Source of the DNA: Psychrobacter sp. 28M-43
Lineage (GTDB): Bacteria > Pseudomonadota > Gammaproteobacteria > Pseudomonadales > Moraxellaceae
Direction of reading: 5' to 3'
Length of the DNA stretch: 64,000 nt
NCBI RefSeq assembly: GCF_014770435.1
Contig: NZ_CP061739.1
Coordinates: forward strand, 2,976,001-3,040,000
The position numbers were made by a program, and so were the translations under genes. The notes beneath the pieces were generated by a model. That model saw only the letters and a list, made by a program, of their open reading frames with translations, did not search any database and had not been told where the DNA came from. Numbering within the stretch: position 1 is the stretch's first letter; every line of letters begins with the position of its first letter. This document shows positions 27,909 to 37,399 of the stretch, piece after piece.

Positions 27909-28612
27909 TGTTTTAATTTGGAAGGAGCAATACCGAAATATTTAGAAAAGCGGCGGCTAAAAGCGCTAACATCCGTATAACCAACCAGTTCGGCTATGAT
28001 AGCGATAGGTGAATCAGTATGTAATAATAAAGCTTGCGCCTTTTGCATTCTGATCTTTGTGATGTACTCAGTGACGGTTTGGCTTGTTTGCGATTTAAAG
28101 TTCTTTTTAAACTGTGTAGCACTGAGACAAGAGATATCCGCCAACACTTCGACAGAAAGGTTTTTAGCAAAATTGTGGTGAATATATGCGACGACTGCTC
28201 TAATTCGAGCGTCATATTGCACAAATAGATTTTGTTGTTCTAGGAGTTTATAAAAGGTATCAAACATTAATCTCTCTACTTCAGGATTGATTTGATACCT
28301 TAACTGACTCTCTGAAAACTCCAAAAATGCCAACAATGGCGAATTTATAGAAAAGACAACTTGTGATGAATGAAGCACATTTTCTGGCAACAGATCTGTA
28401 TCCACAACGATAAACTTTGCATTCTCTTCAGCGCTAAAGTAGTGCTTTTCATTTGTCTTAACCACAACATATTCGCTTGGGATAACTTTTCCAATATAAC
28501 TCCCAACTTCGATATTTATTGCCCCTCGCAAAGGCAAAACAATCTGATGAAAGTCATGAGAATGCCCTCTAGTTTGACGAGTATATGACCTAATTGAGAG
28601 CGTGTTAATCAT
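27902..28612 (-). CDS. AraC-family transcriptional regulator
   Basis: The 236 residues consist of an N-terminal cupin-like sensing domain (HSHDFHQIVLPLRGAINIEVG at about 18-38, where the His residues and beta strands are typical). A C-terminal double helix-turn-helix spans about 135-233: LSVEVLADISCLSATQFKKNFKSQTSQTVTEYI, then SPIAIIAELVGYTDVSAFSRRFSKYFGIAPSKLK. The second HTH carries the family's GYxDxSxFSRRFxKxFGxxPSxL signature. It lies upstream of the DMT transporter on the same strand and ends inside the candidate operator. The ligand is unknown. Confidence 0.92.
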   Translation of the reverse strand: MINTLSIRSYTRQTRGHSHDFHQIVLPLRGAINIEVGSYIGKVIPSEYVVVKTNEKHYFSAEENAKFIVVDTDLLPENVLHSSQVVFSINSPLLAFLEFSESQLRYQINPEVERLMFDTFYKLLEQQNLFVQYDARIRAVVAYIHHNFAKNLSVEVLADISCLSATQFKKNFKSQTSQTVTEYITKIRMQKAQALLLHTDSPIAIIAELVGYTDVSAFSRRFSKYFGIAPSKLKHV

Positions 28613-28683
28613 TCAGCATTTTCCACATTGCTACTATTGTGTCGTGTCTTGGCTCACTATTTGGTTAGCTATTTGGCTTACTA

Positions 28684-31600
28684 TTAAAGGTCACTAGGTT
28701 TACCATGTGGAGCCAGCCATTTAGCAAACCATCCAGATAAATCATCCATTAAGGTATAGACGACAGGAATAACAACCAAGCTCAATAGTGTAGAGGTTAC
28801 CAGACCCCCCAATACCGCTGCTGCCATCGGTCGCCTAAAAGTAGGATCTGCATCGCCCCAACCAAATACTAGAGGCAGCATACCTGCACCCATCGCAATG
28901 GTTGTCATGATAATAGGCCGTGCACGCTTGCGACATGCATCTACGATAGCCTCAAAACGCGCCAGCCCTCGGCGCTGGGCAATCAACGCGTAATCAACCA
29001 ATAGGATTGAGTTTTTGGTCGCAATACCCATGAGCATAATAAAACCAATCATCGAAGGCATCGATAAGCTGCTATTGGTAATAACCAAGCCGACAAACGC
29101 CCCACCAATCGACAGAGGTAACGCCATCAGAATGGTAAAAGGCTGCAACAAACGACCAAAAAGTAGAATCAGCACGCCTAAAATACAAACCACACCGACG
29201 GACATCGCAATGATAAAGCCACTAAAAAGGTCTGCCATGTTTTCGGCTTGGCCTTGATCAATGATGGTAATCGAAGGCGGCAGTTGCTGCATGGTCGGCA
29301 CTGCTTTGACCGCTTGTACCAAATCGCCAAGCTCACCACTCGCAGGTTGTACTGTAATACTAATGGCACGCTCTCGATCCAGTCTGCTAATCTGCGCAGG
29401 CCCAGTGCCAAAGTCTAGCGTAGCAACCTCACCGACGCGCACGCCTTGACCGGCAGGCATGGTAGTCGGCACGTACAAACCTTCTAGCTGACTAACATTT
29501 TGCTTAGCCACATCAGGTAAACGTACCACGATTGGTACTTGACGCGTATCAAGATTGAGCTTGGACAATTGCTGCTCGTAGTCGCCCACCGTAGCCACAC
29601 GTAGAGTCGTAGCGATATCTTGCGTGGTCACCCCTTTATCCGCCATTGCCAATCTATCTGGCGTTACCGTTAGCTCTTGGCGTGGTAAACTGCGATCACT
29701 GGTCACAGCGCCTGCACTTGGCAGACCTCGAATCTCAGACATGATTTTTTGTGCAGTTTGTTCAAGCAGTTGCGGATTGGTACTAGTCAATGAAAAATTA
29801 TAGCCGCTCTCACCACCACTCGATAGCCCGACTGTAAACCGTGCTCCTGGCACTTCTGTCATTAGCTTACTAATTTTGCGCTCTATCTCTTGCTTGGTGC
29901 CTCGTTCTGCACGCGGAGCAAGCACGATATCGAGGCCCGCGATGTTTTCAGCCTTACCGCCACCACCATCTGACGCACCCATCGACGCCTGCGCCTCTCC
30001 CACTGAGGTAAAGATATTGGTCACCTCAGGCATGGCCAAAATGCGATCACTTGCTAGCGCCGCCACGCGCTCAGTATCTGCCAACGATACATCAGGCGTC
30101 AGCTCAATAGCCACTCGAGTTTGATCGATATCATTATCAGGGATAAATGACGTCGGTAGCAGCTTAACTAGAGCTAGCGATGCTACAAATAAAACAAGGG
30201 TTGCACCCATGGTTAGCCAACGATGATGTAGAGTCCAAGACACAATCTTAAGATAGTACTTCATCATCGCGCTTTGTTTTTCGACGTGCTTTTTCTCAGG
30301 CCGTAATATATAAGCTGCCATCATAGGGGTAATCAGGCGCGCTACCATCAGCGAGGCAAAAATTGATAAGGCAGCCGTCCAACCAAACTGACGGAAAAAC
30401 TGTCCAACGATACCGCCCATAAAGGCCGTTGGTAAAAATACTGCAATCAAAGTAAAAGTTGTGGCGACAACGGCCAGACCAATTTCATCAGCGGCTTCCA
30501 TCGCCGCTTCATAAGGCGTCTTACCCATGCGTAGATGGCGTATGATGTTTTCTACTTCAACGATTGCATCATCGACCAGCACCCCAATAACCAATGACAA
30601 TGCCAGTAGTGAGATGATATTAAGACTAAAGCCAAACAGATACATACCCAAAAAGGTTGGAATCACTGATAACGGCAAAGCGACCGCGGCAACGATAGTC
30701 GCGCGTATATTGCGCAAAAACAGGAAGACTACCACTACAGCCAACAGTCCACCTTCGATGAGCATTCTTAACGAGGCTTCATAGTCTTCTGCAATGGGTG
30801 TGGCTCGGTCATAGACTTTCTCAATACTGATATTACCGACATCCGCTGTCAGCTTGGCAAGCTCCTCATCAACCAGCTCCATCACATCGACCTCACTGGC
30901 ACCGCGCGATCGAGTTACGTTAAATGCCACCACGGTTTGACCGTCTAGCTTAGCAATAGAGCTTGGATCTGCTGCGCCATCAGTGATTTCTGCCATACGA
31001 CCTAAAGCTTGTGTGCCCCCCGTAGGGACAGCCACTTGCAAATCGTTTAGCTCATTTGCTCGTTCAACGGCACCGAGAACACGGATGGTCTGAGTCGTAT
31101 TGCCAACTTCCGCCTCCCCGCCAGAGCTGTCTTGCTGGATACCAGCGATTTGCTGCGATAATTGCGAAATAGAAAACTTTAGACCACTTAACGCAATTGG
31201 GTCGGCAGCAACCGTAATTTCACGCTGCAACCCGCCAACACGGCTCACGGTACTTACGCCTGGTATGTCAGATAGCCGTTTAGTAACGGTATCATCAACA
31301 AACCACGATAGATCCTCCACACTCATATTTTCAGCAGCGACAGAATACGTAACCACTGGAAACCCAGCAGTAGATACTTTGGTAATGATAGGGTCGTTAG
31401 CCGCAGCTGGTAGATCACCACGTACTTCGCCGACTGCTGACCGCACATCGTCTACCGCTTCTTGAATGTCTTTTTCTAAGGTAAATTCAGTGGCAATGGT
31501 CGCCGCACCCGTCTGTAGCGTGGTACGAATATGGCTCACGCCTTCGATACTGGTCAGTTTGTTTTCAATTTTTTTGGCGATATCGTTTTCAAGCTGTGAA

Positions 31601-31773
31601 GGCGCAGCACCGGGTAGCGTGACCGTGACCACTACAGCTGGCAAATCTATATCCGGAAACTGCTGGACTTTCATTTTCATGAAACCGTAAATGCCGCCCA
31701 ACGTCAGCAGTACAAACAGCAAGATAGCAACGAGCGGGTTCTTTATCGAATAAGCGGAGACGTTTAAGCTCAT
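28684..31773 (-). CDS. RND efflux pump inner-membrane subunit (HAE1/AcrB-like)
   Basis: This is a proton-driven exporter of 1029 residues with twelve membrane helices and two large periplasmic loops. The N terminus (IKNPLVAILLFVLLTLGGIYGF), the VEVENI-containing TM4 segment with its paired Asp (VLVDDAIVEVENIIRHLRMG) and the GIATKNSILLVDYA segment near the C terminus are typical. It resembles the MexF/OqxB-like part of the HAE1 family. The gene overlaps the adaptor gene by 4 bp (ATGA). No outer-membrane TolC-type gene or TetR/LysR regulator is adjacent, so the pump must use a channel encoded elsewhere. The drug or metabolite range cannot be read from sequence. Confidence 0.94.
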   Translation of the reverse strand: MSLNVSAYSIKNPLVAILLFVLLTLGGIYGFMKMKVQQFPDIDLPAVVVTVTLPGAAPSQLENDIAKKIENKLTSIEGVSHIRTTLQTGAATIATEFTLEKDIQEAVDDVRSAVGEVRGDLPAAANDPIITKVSTAGFPVVTYSVAAENMSVEDLSWFVDDTVTKRLSDIPGVSTVSRVGGLQREITVAADPIALSGLKFSISQLSQQIAGIQQDSSGGEAEVGNTTQTIRVLGAVERANELNDLQVAVPTGGTQALGRMAEITDGAADPSSIAKLDGQTVVAFNVTRSRGASEVDVMELVDEELAKLTADVGNISIEKVYDRATPIAEDYEASLRMLIEGGLLAVVVVFLFLRNIRATIVAAVALPLSVIPTFLGMYLFGFSLNIISLLALSLVIGVLVDDAIVEVENIIRHLRMGKTPYEAAMEAADEIGLAVVATTFTLIAVFLPTAFMGGIVGQFFRQFGWTAALSIFASLMVARLITPMMAAYILRPEKKHVEKQSAMMKYYLKIVSWTLHHRWLTMGATLVLFVASLALVKLLPTSFIPDNDIDQTRVAIELTPDVSLADTERVAALASDRILAMPEVTNIFTSVGEAQASMGASDGGGGKAENIAGLDIVLAPRAERGTKQEIERKISKLMTEVPGARFTVGLSSGGESGYNFSLTSTNPQLLEQTAQKIMSEIRGLPSAGAVTSDRSLPRQELTVTPDRLAMADKGVTTQDIATTLRVATVGDYEQQLSKLNLDTRQVPIVVRLPDVAKQNVSQLEGLYVPTTMPAGQGVRVGEVATLDFGTGPAQISRLDRERAISITVQPASGELGDLVQAVKAVPTMQQLPPSITIIDQGQAENMADLFSGFIIAMSVGVVCILGVLILLFGRLLQPFTILMALPLSIGGAFVGLVITNSSLSMPSMIGFIMLMGIATKNSILLVDYALIAQRRGLARFEAIVDACRKRARPIIMTTIAMGAGMLPLVFGWGDADPTFRRPMAAAVLGGLVTSTLLSLVVIPVVYTLMDDLSGWFAKWLAPHGKPSDL

Positions 31774-33062
31774 GGCTGTGCCTGCACTGGCTTACTGGTT
31801 TGAGTTACACCATCAACAACACGCACTAGGTCACCATCATTTAAGAAGCTGCCACCCTGCTTTACGATACGGCTGTCACTTGGCAAAGGCTCTAGCACTG
31901 CTACACTCTCGCCCAATCGCTCACCCAATGTCACTCGCTGCTGCTTGATACGTCCCATCGATCGATCATCTCGAGTAGTCGACTCGGTAACGAGCATCAC
32001 ATAATCATAACCATCATTACTGACCACTGCGCTATTAGGAATCGTTTGCGTACTGGTACTTCCTAATAGGAATTCGCCTGTTTGATACATGCCTGCACGT
32101 ATCTTTGAGTTGCTAGCTAGGCTAGCATAAATCGTAATTTGGCGGTTATTGTCTGCGGTTGGTGCGATGCGGTTTACTTGCCCCATCACTGTATCACCAC
32201 CCGGTAGATTGACTTGTACAGGCGTACCGACGTTTATATCACCGACAAGCTTAGGATCTATATCTGCTCGCCACTCCAAAACGCCGCCTTTGATAATTGT
32301 AAATAGTGGATCCCCGCCTGCCACCTGCCCGACTTCTACCATTTTTTCACTGATAATACCGCTGATAGGAGCGACGACTTTTGCGTTCTCTAACGTCAAA
32401 CGCTGATTGCTCAAACGGGCTTTAGACGCTTGCAAAGAAGCTCTGGCACGGACTTCCGAGGTACGGTAGCGATCGGCTTCTTGTTTGCTAATGGCATCGA
32501 TATCGATCAATGGCAACACACGTGCAGCATCAGCGCTGGCATTGGCAAGGGTAGCTTCCGCTTCTGCGACATCTGCTTGCGCCTGTAGCACTTGCTGCTC
32601 CATAGCATCAGTATCGAACACGGCTAAGACTTGACCCGCTCTGACGCGGTCGCCTTCTTCGACCAAAATACGCTCGATAGCCACACCATTGACTTTTGCA
32701 CTGATGTTCGCAGTATCCTTAGCATTGATGGTTCCATCTGCACTGAGCGTGCTGCCGATATCATCTTGGCTTGGACTGACTGTTTCTACTGAGAGTACCG
32801 ATTGCTCAATACTGGCATCGCTACCAGTTGCCTGATCGTTTGCGACAGAATTAGAAGTTGCTGACTCATCTGTAGGTGCATTACTATCATTGCCCCAATA
32901 CTTGCCAAGCAGCACCCCTATCACTAGTACGGCTGCCAATACGGGCCACAACCATATTGGTGGTTTTGCAGATGGTCTTTGAAGTGAAGTGTCAGTTTGA
33001 CGATATGGCGGCAACTCAGATTCAGCTGCCGGCTTAGAATGGGTTTCTTCAAAATCGCTCAT
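31770..33062 (-). CDS. RND pump periplasmic adaptor (membrane fusion protein)
   Basis: The protein is 430 residues. A ~30-residue cytoplasmic N terminus is followed by one membrane anchor (PPIWLWPVLAAVLVIGVLLG, about 34-53). A lipoyl half-motif comes next (ANISAKVNGVAIERILVEEGDRVRAGQVLAVFDTD), then a helical hairpin rich in Ala/Glu/Gln, the second lipoyl half (APISGIISEKMVEVGQVAGGDPLF) and a beta-barrel. It bridges the inner-membrane pump and the outer-membrane channel. It is the first gene of the two-gene operon. It has a membrane anchor and no lipobox cysteine, unlike AcrA. Confidence 0.93.
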   Translation of the reverse strand: MSDFEETHSKPAAESELPPYRQTDTSLQRPSAKPPIWLWPVLAAVLVIGVLLGKYWGNDSNAPTDESATSNSVANDQATGSDASIEQSVLSVETVSPSQDDIGSTLSADGTINAKDTANISAKVNGVAIERILVEEGDRVRAGQVLAVFDTDAMEQQVLQAQADVAEAEATLANASADAARVLPLIDIDAISKQEADRYRTSEVRARASLQASKARLSNQRLTLENAKVVAPISGIISEKMVEVGQVAGGDPLFTIIKGGVLEWRADIDPKLVGDINVGTPVQVNLPGGDTVMGQVNRIAPTADNNRQITIYASLASNSKIRAGMYQTGEFLLGSTSTQTIPNSAVVSNDGYDYVMLVTESTTRDDRSMGRIKQQRVTLGERLGESVAVLEPLPSDSRIVKQGGSFLNDGDLVRVVDGVTQTSKPVQAQP

Positions 33063-33557
33063 GATAACTCTCTGTAGGTACAGTCAATATTGAAATACTC
33101 GATATGGAATGACTAAAAATATCAATCAGTCACAGCAATAATAAAAAGTGGCACGCAATCGAAGCAATGTTTGGACAGCCTGATATATGGCTATGAGCGT
33201 TACTTACAGCGAGTATTACGATGTTCTCTAAAGCACTGTTTATTATTATAATAGTTCATCAAATTATCGAGAATAGCATATATTTGGTCATCATCTTATT
33301 TTTATATATAGTGTCTAGCGTTCATAAATTTAATTGAAACTTAGACCGAATATATATGCAGTATTAAAGGCATATTGACCAATTTAAGGCAATAAGATCG
33401 CGTATAGCCAGTCGCTGAATATCTGATGTATTCAACGACTGACTATGGATGGAGTGTTGTCTATAAAGAATTTTAACGTTGCGGCCATGCTGTTTGATTA
33501 TATCCAGAGCTAGGTTCAATGACGCAATGAACCTATTTGCCAATACCGGTACTACAC
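33063..33557. other. Intergenic region between recG and the RND operon
   Basis: About 495 bp, AT-rich on the left and less so near recG, contain no gene I can support. The right half holds a 43-base hairpin (33404-33446) and a smaller inverted repeat TAGGTTCA/TGAACCTA at 33511-33534, and ends in a 7-bp tandem repeat. The RND promoter should lie in the left part (minus strand) but I cannot point to clear boxes. Confidence 0.55.
33404..33446 (-). repeat. 18-bp inverted repeat downstream of recG
   Basis: The arms 33404-33421 and 33429-33446 match at 16 of 18 positions around a 7-base loop. In minus-strand RNA the two differences become G-U pairs, so the stem is complete only on recG-strand transcripts. 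There is no T-run. Confidence 0.7.
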
Positions 33558-33592
33558 ACTAAGCACTAAGCACTAAGCACTAAGCACTAAGC
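33558..33592. repeat. Five tandem copies of a 7-bp unit at the recG stop codon
   Basis: ACTAAGC is repeated five times without change. On the minus strand the recG TAG stop (33587-33589) is part of the first unit, so extra copies lie outside the reading frame. Confidence 0.95.
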
Positions 33593-35953
33593 ATTGGTAT
33601 AGCGACTTGCCTCAGGCATCCAGCGATGAATCAATTGACTGACATCTGCTTTTCGCGCAGGGTCTGCTATCAAATGCTTCGCTAACCGCTGAGCAATAGC
33701 GAATAATTGCTCATCACGGATCAGATCAGCCAGATAGTAGCCAACGTTACCTGTTTGACGTTTGCCTAACAGCTCTCCTGGCCCACGTAGCTCTAAGTCT
33801 TTTTGAGCAATGACGAAGCCATCAGTACTATCTCGTAGGACATTTAGTCGCTCTGTGCCAGTCTCCGATAGCGGCTTTTGATATAACAGTACACAGAAGC
33901 TTTTGGTCGAGCCACGTCCGACTCGCCCGCGTAGCTGATGCAATTGGGATAATCCCAAACGCTCCGCATTTTCGATAACCATCAATGACGCATTGGGCAC
34001 ATCGACCCCTACCTCGATGACAGTCGTCGCAATCAGCAAGTCCAAATTACCTGCTTTGAACTCCTGCATAATGGCTTGCTTATCAGCAGACTTCATTTTG
34101 CCATGCACTAGTCCAATACGAATATCTAGACGTTCATTTAAATCCTCATAAGTAGCTTCAGCTGCCTGCGCATCCAATACGCTAGAGGCCTCTACCAGTG
34201 AGCATACCCAATACGCTTGCCTGCCCGCTTCGCAATTAATCGCAATACGTTCTATGACTTCATCGCGTCGATTGCGATCGATAGTTACCGTCGTAATTGG
34301 GGTACGCCCCGGTGGCAATTCATCAATGATTGAGGTATCCATATCGCCATAAACGCTCATCGCTAAGGTTCTTGGAATCGGTGTTGCAGTCATGATTAGC
34401 TGGTGCGGGGTGCTATTAGCAACGCCTTTATTGGTCAATGCCATGCGCTGCTCAACACCGAATCGATGTTGCTCATCAATAATAACCAAACCTAACTTAG
34501 CGAACTGAACTTGCTCCTGAAACAATGCATGAGTACCGACCACCACTTGCACGGTGTTTTCTGCAACCGCTTCCAATGCTTCACGGCGCTGTTTGGCCGT
34601 TTGCTTACCGGCAAGCCAACCGACACCAATACCTAATGGCTCAAACCATTGTTTAAAATTCAGTAGATGCTGCTCTGCCAAAATCTCAGTCGGTGCCATT
34701 ACCGCGACCTGCCAGCCACTATCGAGCGCATAACCTGCCGCCCCTGCTGCCACCAACGTCTTACCAGCACCCACATCTCCCTGTACCAGTCGTAGCATCG
34801 GAATTGAGGTCGCCATATCCGCAGTGATGTCTTTCATAACTCTTTTCTGCGCACCCGTTAAATCAAAAGGCAATGCGGAAAATAGCTTGTCAGCAAGAGG
34901 ACTGTTGGTAGTGCATTTAGGCGCTTTATGCTGATGTAACTGCTGGCGACGATATAGCAAACTGAGCTGATGCGCAGTCAACTCTTCAATAATCAAGCGC
35001 TGGCAGGCGGCATGCGTACGGGCACTGAGTTGAGTGAATAGTTTGTATTGCTGAGACGCACTGGTATAAGTAGGCGGCGTATGCAGCAGTACCAATGCTT
35101 CAAATATCGTTAAATTATAGACATTATGCTGAGCAATACTGGCAGCGACGTTATGTATATCATTATCTGCCTGATAGGTAGAAGGGTTGGGTTTATATAC
35201 GCTATTGCCAATCGCATTATCAGGCACGCTGCGTGCTAACGTTGAGAAAATATCTTCGGTATATTCGGCCTCTGATACTGTTGATTTAGATGGCTCAAAA
35301 GGCACTAATGGCAAATCGGATACAACTGCAAAGTCTTCAGCTGTAAACAATGTCATTGGCAGACCTTGGCTTCGAACCGTTTGCAATGCCAGCTTAATTA
35401 AAGTGCGCAGCTTGTTTTGATGTAAGCCTTTGACAGTAGGATAAATAGGCTGCAATCCCGTATCGGTCATGACTGTATTGTCAGTGATAACTTGATATTC
35501 AGGATGATGTATCTGCTTACCGTAACGGCTGACTTTAACCTCACCAAACAGCTGTAAGCGTGTTCCCAAATTCATAGTCTGTACCAGACCACGATAGACC
35601 TTAAAAAACCGCAACGATATCGTACCCGTATCATCGTCCACCGTCACAGTCATCCCACTACGCTTGGTATCAACATGGACGATGTGACCAGTAATTAGCG
35701 CTGATTGTCCATGTTCTACATCTGCGATTGATACCAGTCGACTGCGATCCTCATAATCACGGGGCAAATGTAGTAGCAAATCGAATATCCGCTTGATATT
35801 CAATTGCGCCAACTGCTCTGCGACTTTTACCCCTACACCTGCTAGCGCAGACACTGGCATATCTAGTGCTGACAGCGGTATATCAGATCTAAAGTGATCT
35901 AATGAGTTGGCTGAGGCATGACTCTCCGATATTGGCATTAAAGATCCTAACAA
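33587..35953 (-). CDS. recG: ATP-dependent DNA helicase RecG
   Basis: RecG regresses stalled replication forks and processes branched DNA. The N-terminal wedge/OB domain is seen at about 30-150 (helix-hairpin-like SALAGVGVKVAEQL, then GTISLRFFK). The superfamily 2 helicase core follows with Walker A GDVGAGKT at 392-399, DEQH at 493-496, TATPIPRTLAM and the C-terminal QLRGRVGRG motif VI. The usual size is about 690 residues and this protein has 788. An insert of some 65 residues at about 215-280 (Ser, Asp, Asn-rich) in the region between wedge and helicase explains most of the excess. Start ATG at 35953. It is a single gene on its strand. Confidence 0.96.
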   Translation of the reverse strand: MLGSLMPISESHASANSLDHFRSDIPLSALDMPVSALAGVGVKVAEQLAQLNIKRIFDLLLHLPRDYEDRSRLVSIADVEHGQSALITGHIVHVDTKRSGMTVTVDDDTGTISLRFFKVYRGLVQTMNLGTRLQLFGEVKVSRYGKQIHHPEYQVITDNTVMTDTGLQPIYPTVKGLHQNKLRTLIKLALQTVRSQGLPMTLFTAEDFAVVSDLPLVPFEPSKSTVSEAEYTEDIFSTLARSVPDNAIGNSVYKPNPSTYQADNDIHNVAASIAQHNVYNLTIFEALVLLHTPPTYTSASQQYKLFTQLSARTHAACQRLIIEELTAHQLSLLYRRQQLHQHKAPKCTTNSPLADKLFSALPFDLTGAQKRVMKDITADMATSIPMLRLVQGDVGAGKTLVAAGAAGYALDSGWQVAVMAPTEILAEQHLLNFKQWFEPLGIGVGWLAGKQTAKQRREALEAVAENTVQVVVGTHALFQEQVQFAKLGLVIIDEQHRFGVEQRMALTNKGVANSTPHQLIMTATPIPRTLAMSVYGDMDTSIIDELPPGRTPITTVTIDRNRRDEVIERIAINCEAGRQAYWVCSLVEASSVLDAQAAEATYEDLNERLDIRIGLVHGKMKSADKQAIMQEFKAGNLDLLIATTVIEVGVDVPNASLMVIENAERLGLSQLHQLRGRVGRGSTKSFCVLLYQKPLSETGTERLNVLRDSTDGFVIAQKDLELRGPGELLGKRQTGNVGYYLADLIRDEQLFAIAQRLAKHLIADPARKADVSQLIHRWMPEASRYTNA

Positions 35954-36218
35954 TATTATTTTTAATTTTTGTATGCTAAATCAAACATTTTTAGTAGGCT
36001 GCACATGATGACTTGTACCACAGAATAGCGATAACGATAGTACGTATAAAAAATTCGACTCATTTCATTATAGCTGACAATACAATTGCTTATGCTAGGC
36101 TATTTAGTAAAATAGCATCTATACAGTCCATCTACTATAGATAAACCGCTTCTTCTCATCATATCAATAACTGATGTCTTATTTTTTGAATTCTGGCAAT
36201 TTCGTAAGGTGTTTTTCT

Positions 36219-37223
36219 ATGCTTATTTCTATTTTGCCTCGTCAGTTTCGTCACAATCTGATTCGTCATAATTTAAAACTACTGAGGTTGAGCTTAATAC
36301 CAATTCTCGGTTTTTATATTAGTGCGTGTAGCATCTTGCCATCGACTACTCCCGCCACACCAGAGCCTGTTATTAAGGTCCCTACTGTCGCACTGGTGTT
36401 GGGTGGTGGCGGTGCGAAAGGGTTTGCCCATGTGGGCGTCATTAAAGCACTAGAAGAAAACGGTATCAAACCAACATTGGTAGTCGGGACGAGTGTGGGT
36501 AGCTTGATTGGCAGCTTATACGCCAGTGGTTACACGCCTGCACAGCTTGAGCAATTGGCATTGACCACTACTGATAGCCAGCTCACAGACTTTACCTTGT
36601 CCAATCAAGGTTTCATCGAAGGTATTAAGTTAAAAAACTTTATTAATAACAAAGTGAATGCGCGTGCCATAGAGGATTTCCCCATTGCTTTTGCGGCAAT
36701 CGCAGCAGAAAAACACACTCTGAAGAAAACAGTCTTTACCACTGGCGATGCTGGGCTTGCCGTGCAAGCGTCCTGTAGCGTGCCTAATATTTTTATTGCC
36801 CCGCGCATTCCTGAAAAGGTCGGTAAAAAATATATCGACGGCGGTGTGGTCAGTTTAGTACCCGTAGATAGCGCCTATGACTTAGGTGCTGATATTGTCA
36901 TTGCTGTAGATGTGACGGGAGTTCAAGGCAGTGATAGTACTAATAATCTAATACCGACTATGAACTCATTGAGTGACTTTTGGGGCTTTCTAGAAACCAA
37001 TATTCTAGCTACCAACCTGACTGCTAATCGCTCCGCATCAAACCAGAGCGAACGAGATCGAGCAGATATTGTTATTACTCCCAATGTCAGTCGTAACAGT
37101 TCGATAGATACGAAGCAGCGGCGTAGTCTAATACAAGCAGGTGCTCAAGCTACAACGCCACAAATCAATGCAATTAAACAACTTATCCAAGAGAAATCTA
37201 GTAGCAAATATGCCACGCTGTAG
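36219..37223 (+). CDS. Patatin-like phospholipase lipoprotein (RssA type)
   Basis: This is a predicted serine lipase with the patatin fold. It shows the oxyanion loop GGGGAKG (62-68), nucleophile Ser92 in GTSVG, and catalytic Asp207 in DGG. A membrane-like segment at about 21-36 ends in a lipobox (YISAC), so Cys37 should be lipidated and the enzyme held at the cell envelope. I choose the ATG at 36219, which has AAGG 9-10 bp upstream, over the in-frame ATG at 36174. RssA-like proteins act on phospholipids or lysophospholipids; the physiological substrate is unknown. It is divergent from recG and ends in a bidirectional terminator. Confidence 0.88.
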   Translation: MLISILPRQFRHNLIRHNLKLLRLSLIPILGFYISACSILPSTTPATPEPVIKVPTVALVLGGGGAKGFAHVGVIKALEENGIKPTLVVGTSVGSLIGSLYASGYTPAQLEQLALTTTDSQLTDFTLSNQGFIEGIKLKNFINNKVNARAIEDFPIAFAAIAAEKHTLKKTVFTTGDAGLAVQASCSVPNIFIAPRIPEKVGKKYIDGGVVSLVPVDSAYDLGADIVIAVDVTGVQGSDSTNNLIPTMNSLSDFWGFLETNILATNLTANRSASNQSERDRADIVITPNVSRNSSIDTKQRRSLIQAGAQATTPQINAIKQLIQEKSSSKYATL

Positions 37224-37277
37224 CTCAGTATTTTTACTTACTTATCAGTAAAATTATCAAACGCCCTAACACATCAT

Positions 37278-37316
37278 AAAAAAAAGCACCGCAGCTATAA
37301 ACTGTGGTGCTTTTTT
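37278..37316. terminator. Bidirectional terminator after the patatin gene
   Basis: GCACCGCAG (37286-37294) pairs with CTGTGGTGC (37302-37310) including one G-T. An A-run precedes the stem and six T follow, so it can also end the converging minus-strand gene. Confidence 0.85.
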
Positions 37317-37399
37317 ATTGGTAGCTTTCAGTACTAAATGGATAGTTTTCGGTGCTAATTGTATCAATGCTAGCTAAATTCTAATCCAAAAATTCAGGA

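Noticed and set aside
33558..33592. CRISPR-like repeat
   Set aside because: The unit is 7 bp with no spacers; it is a simple tandem repeat.
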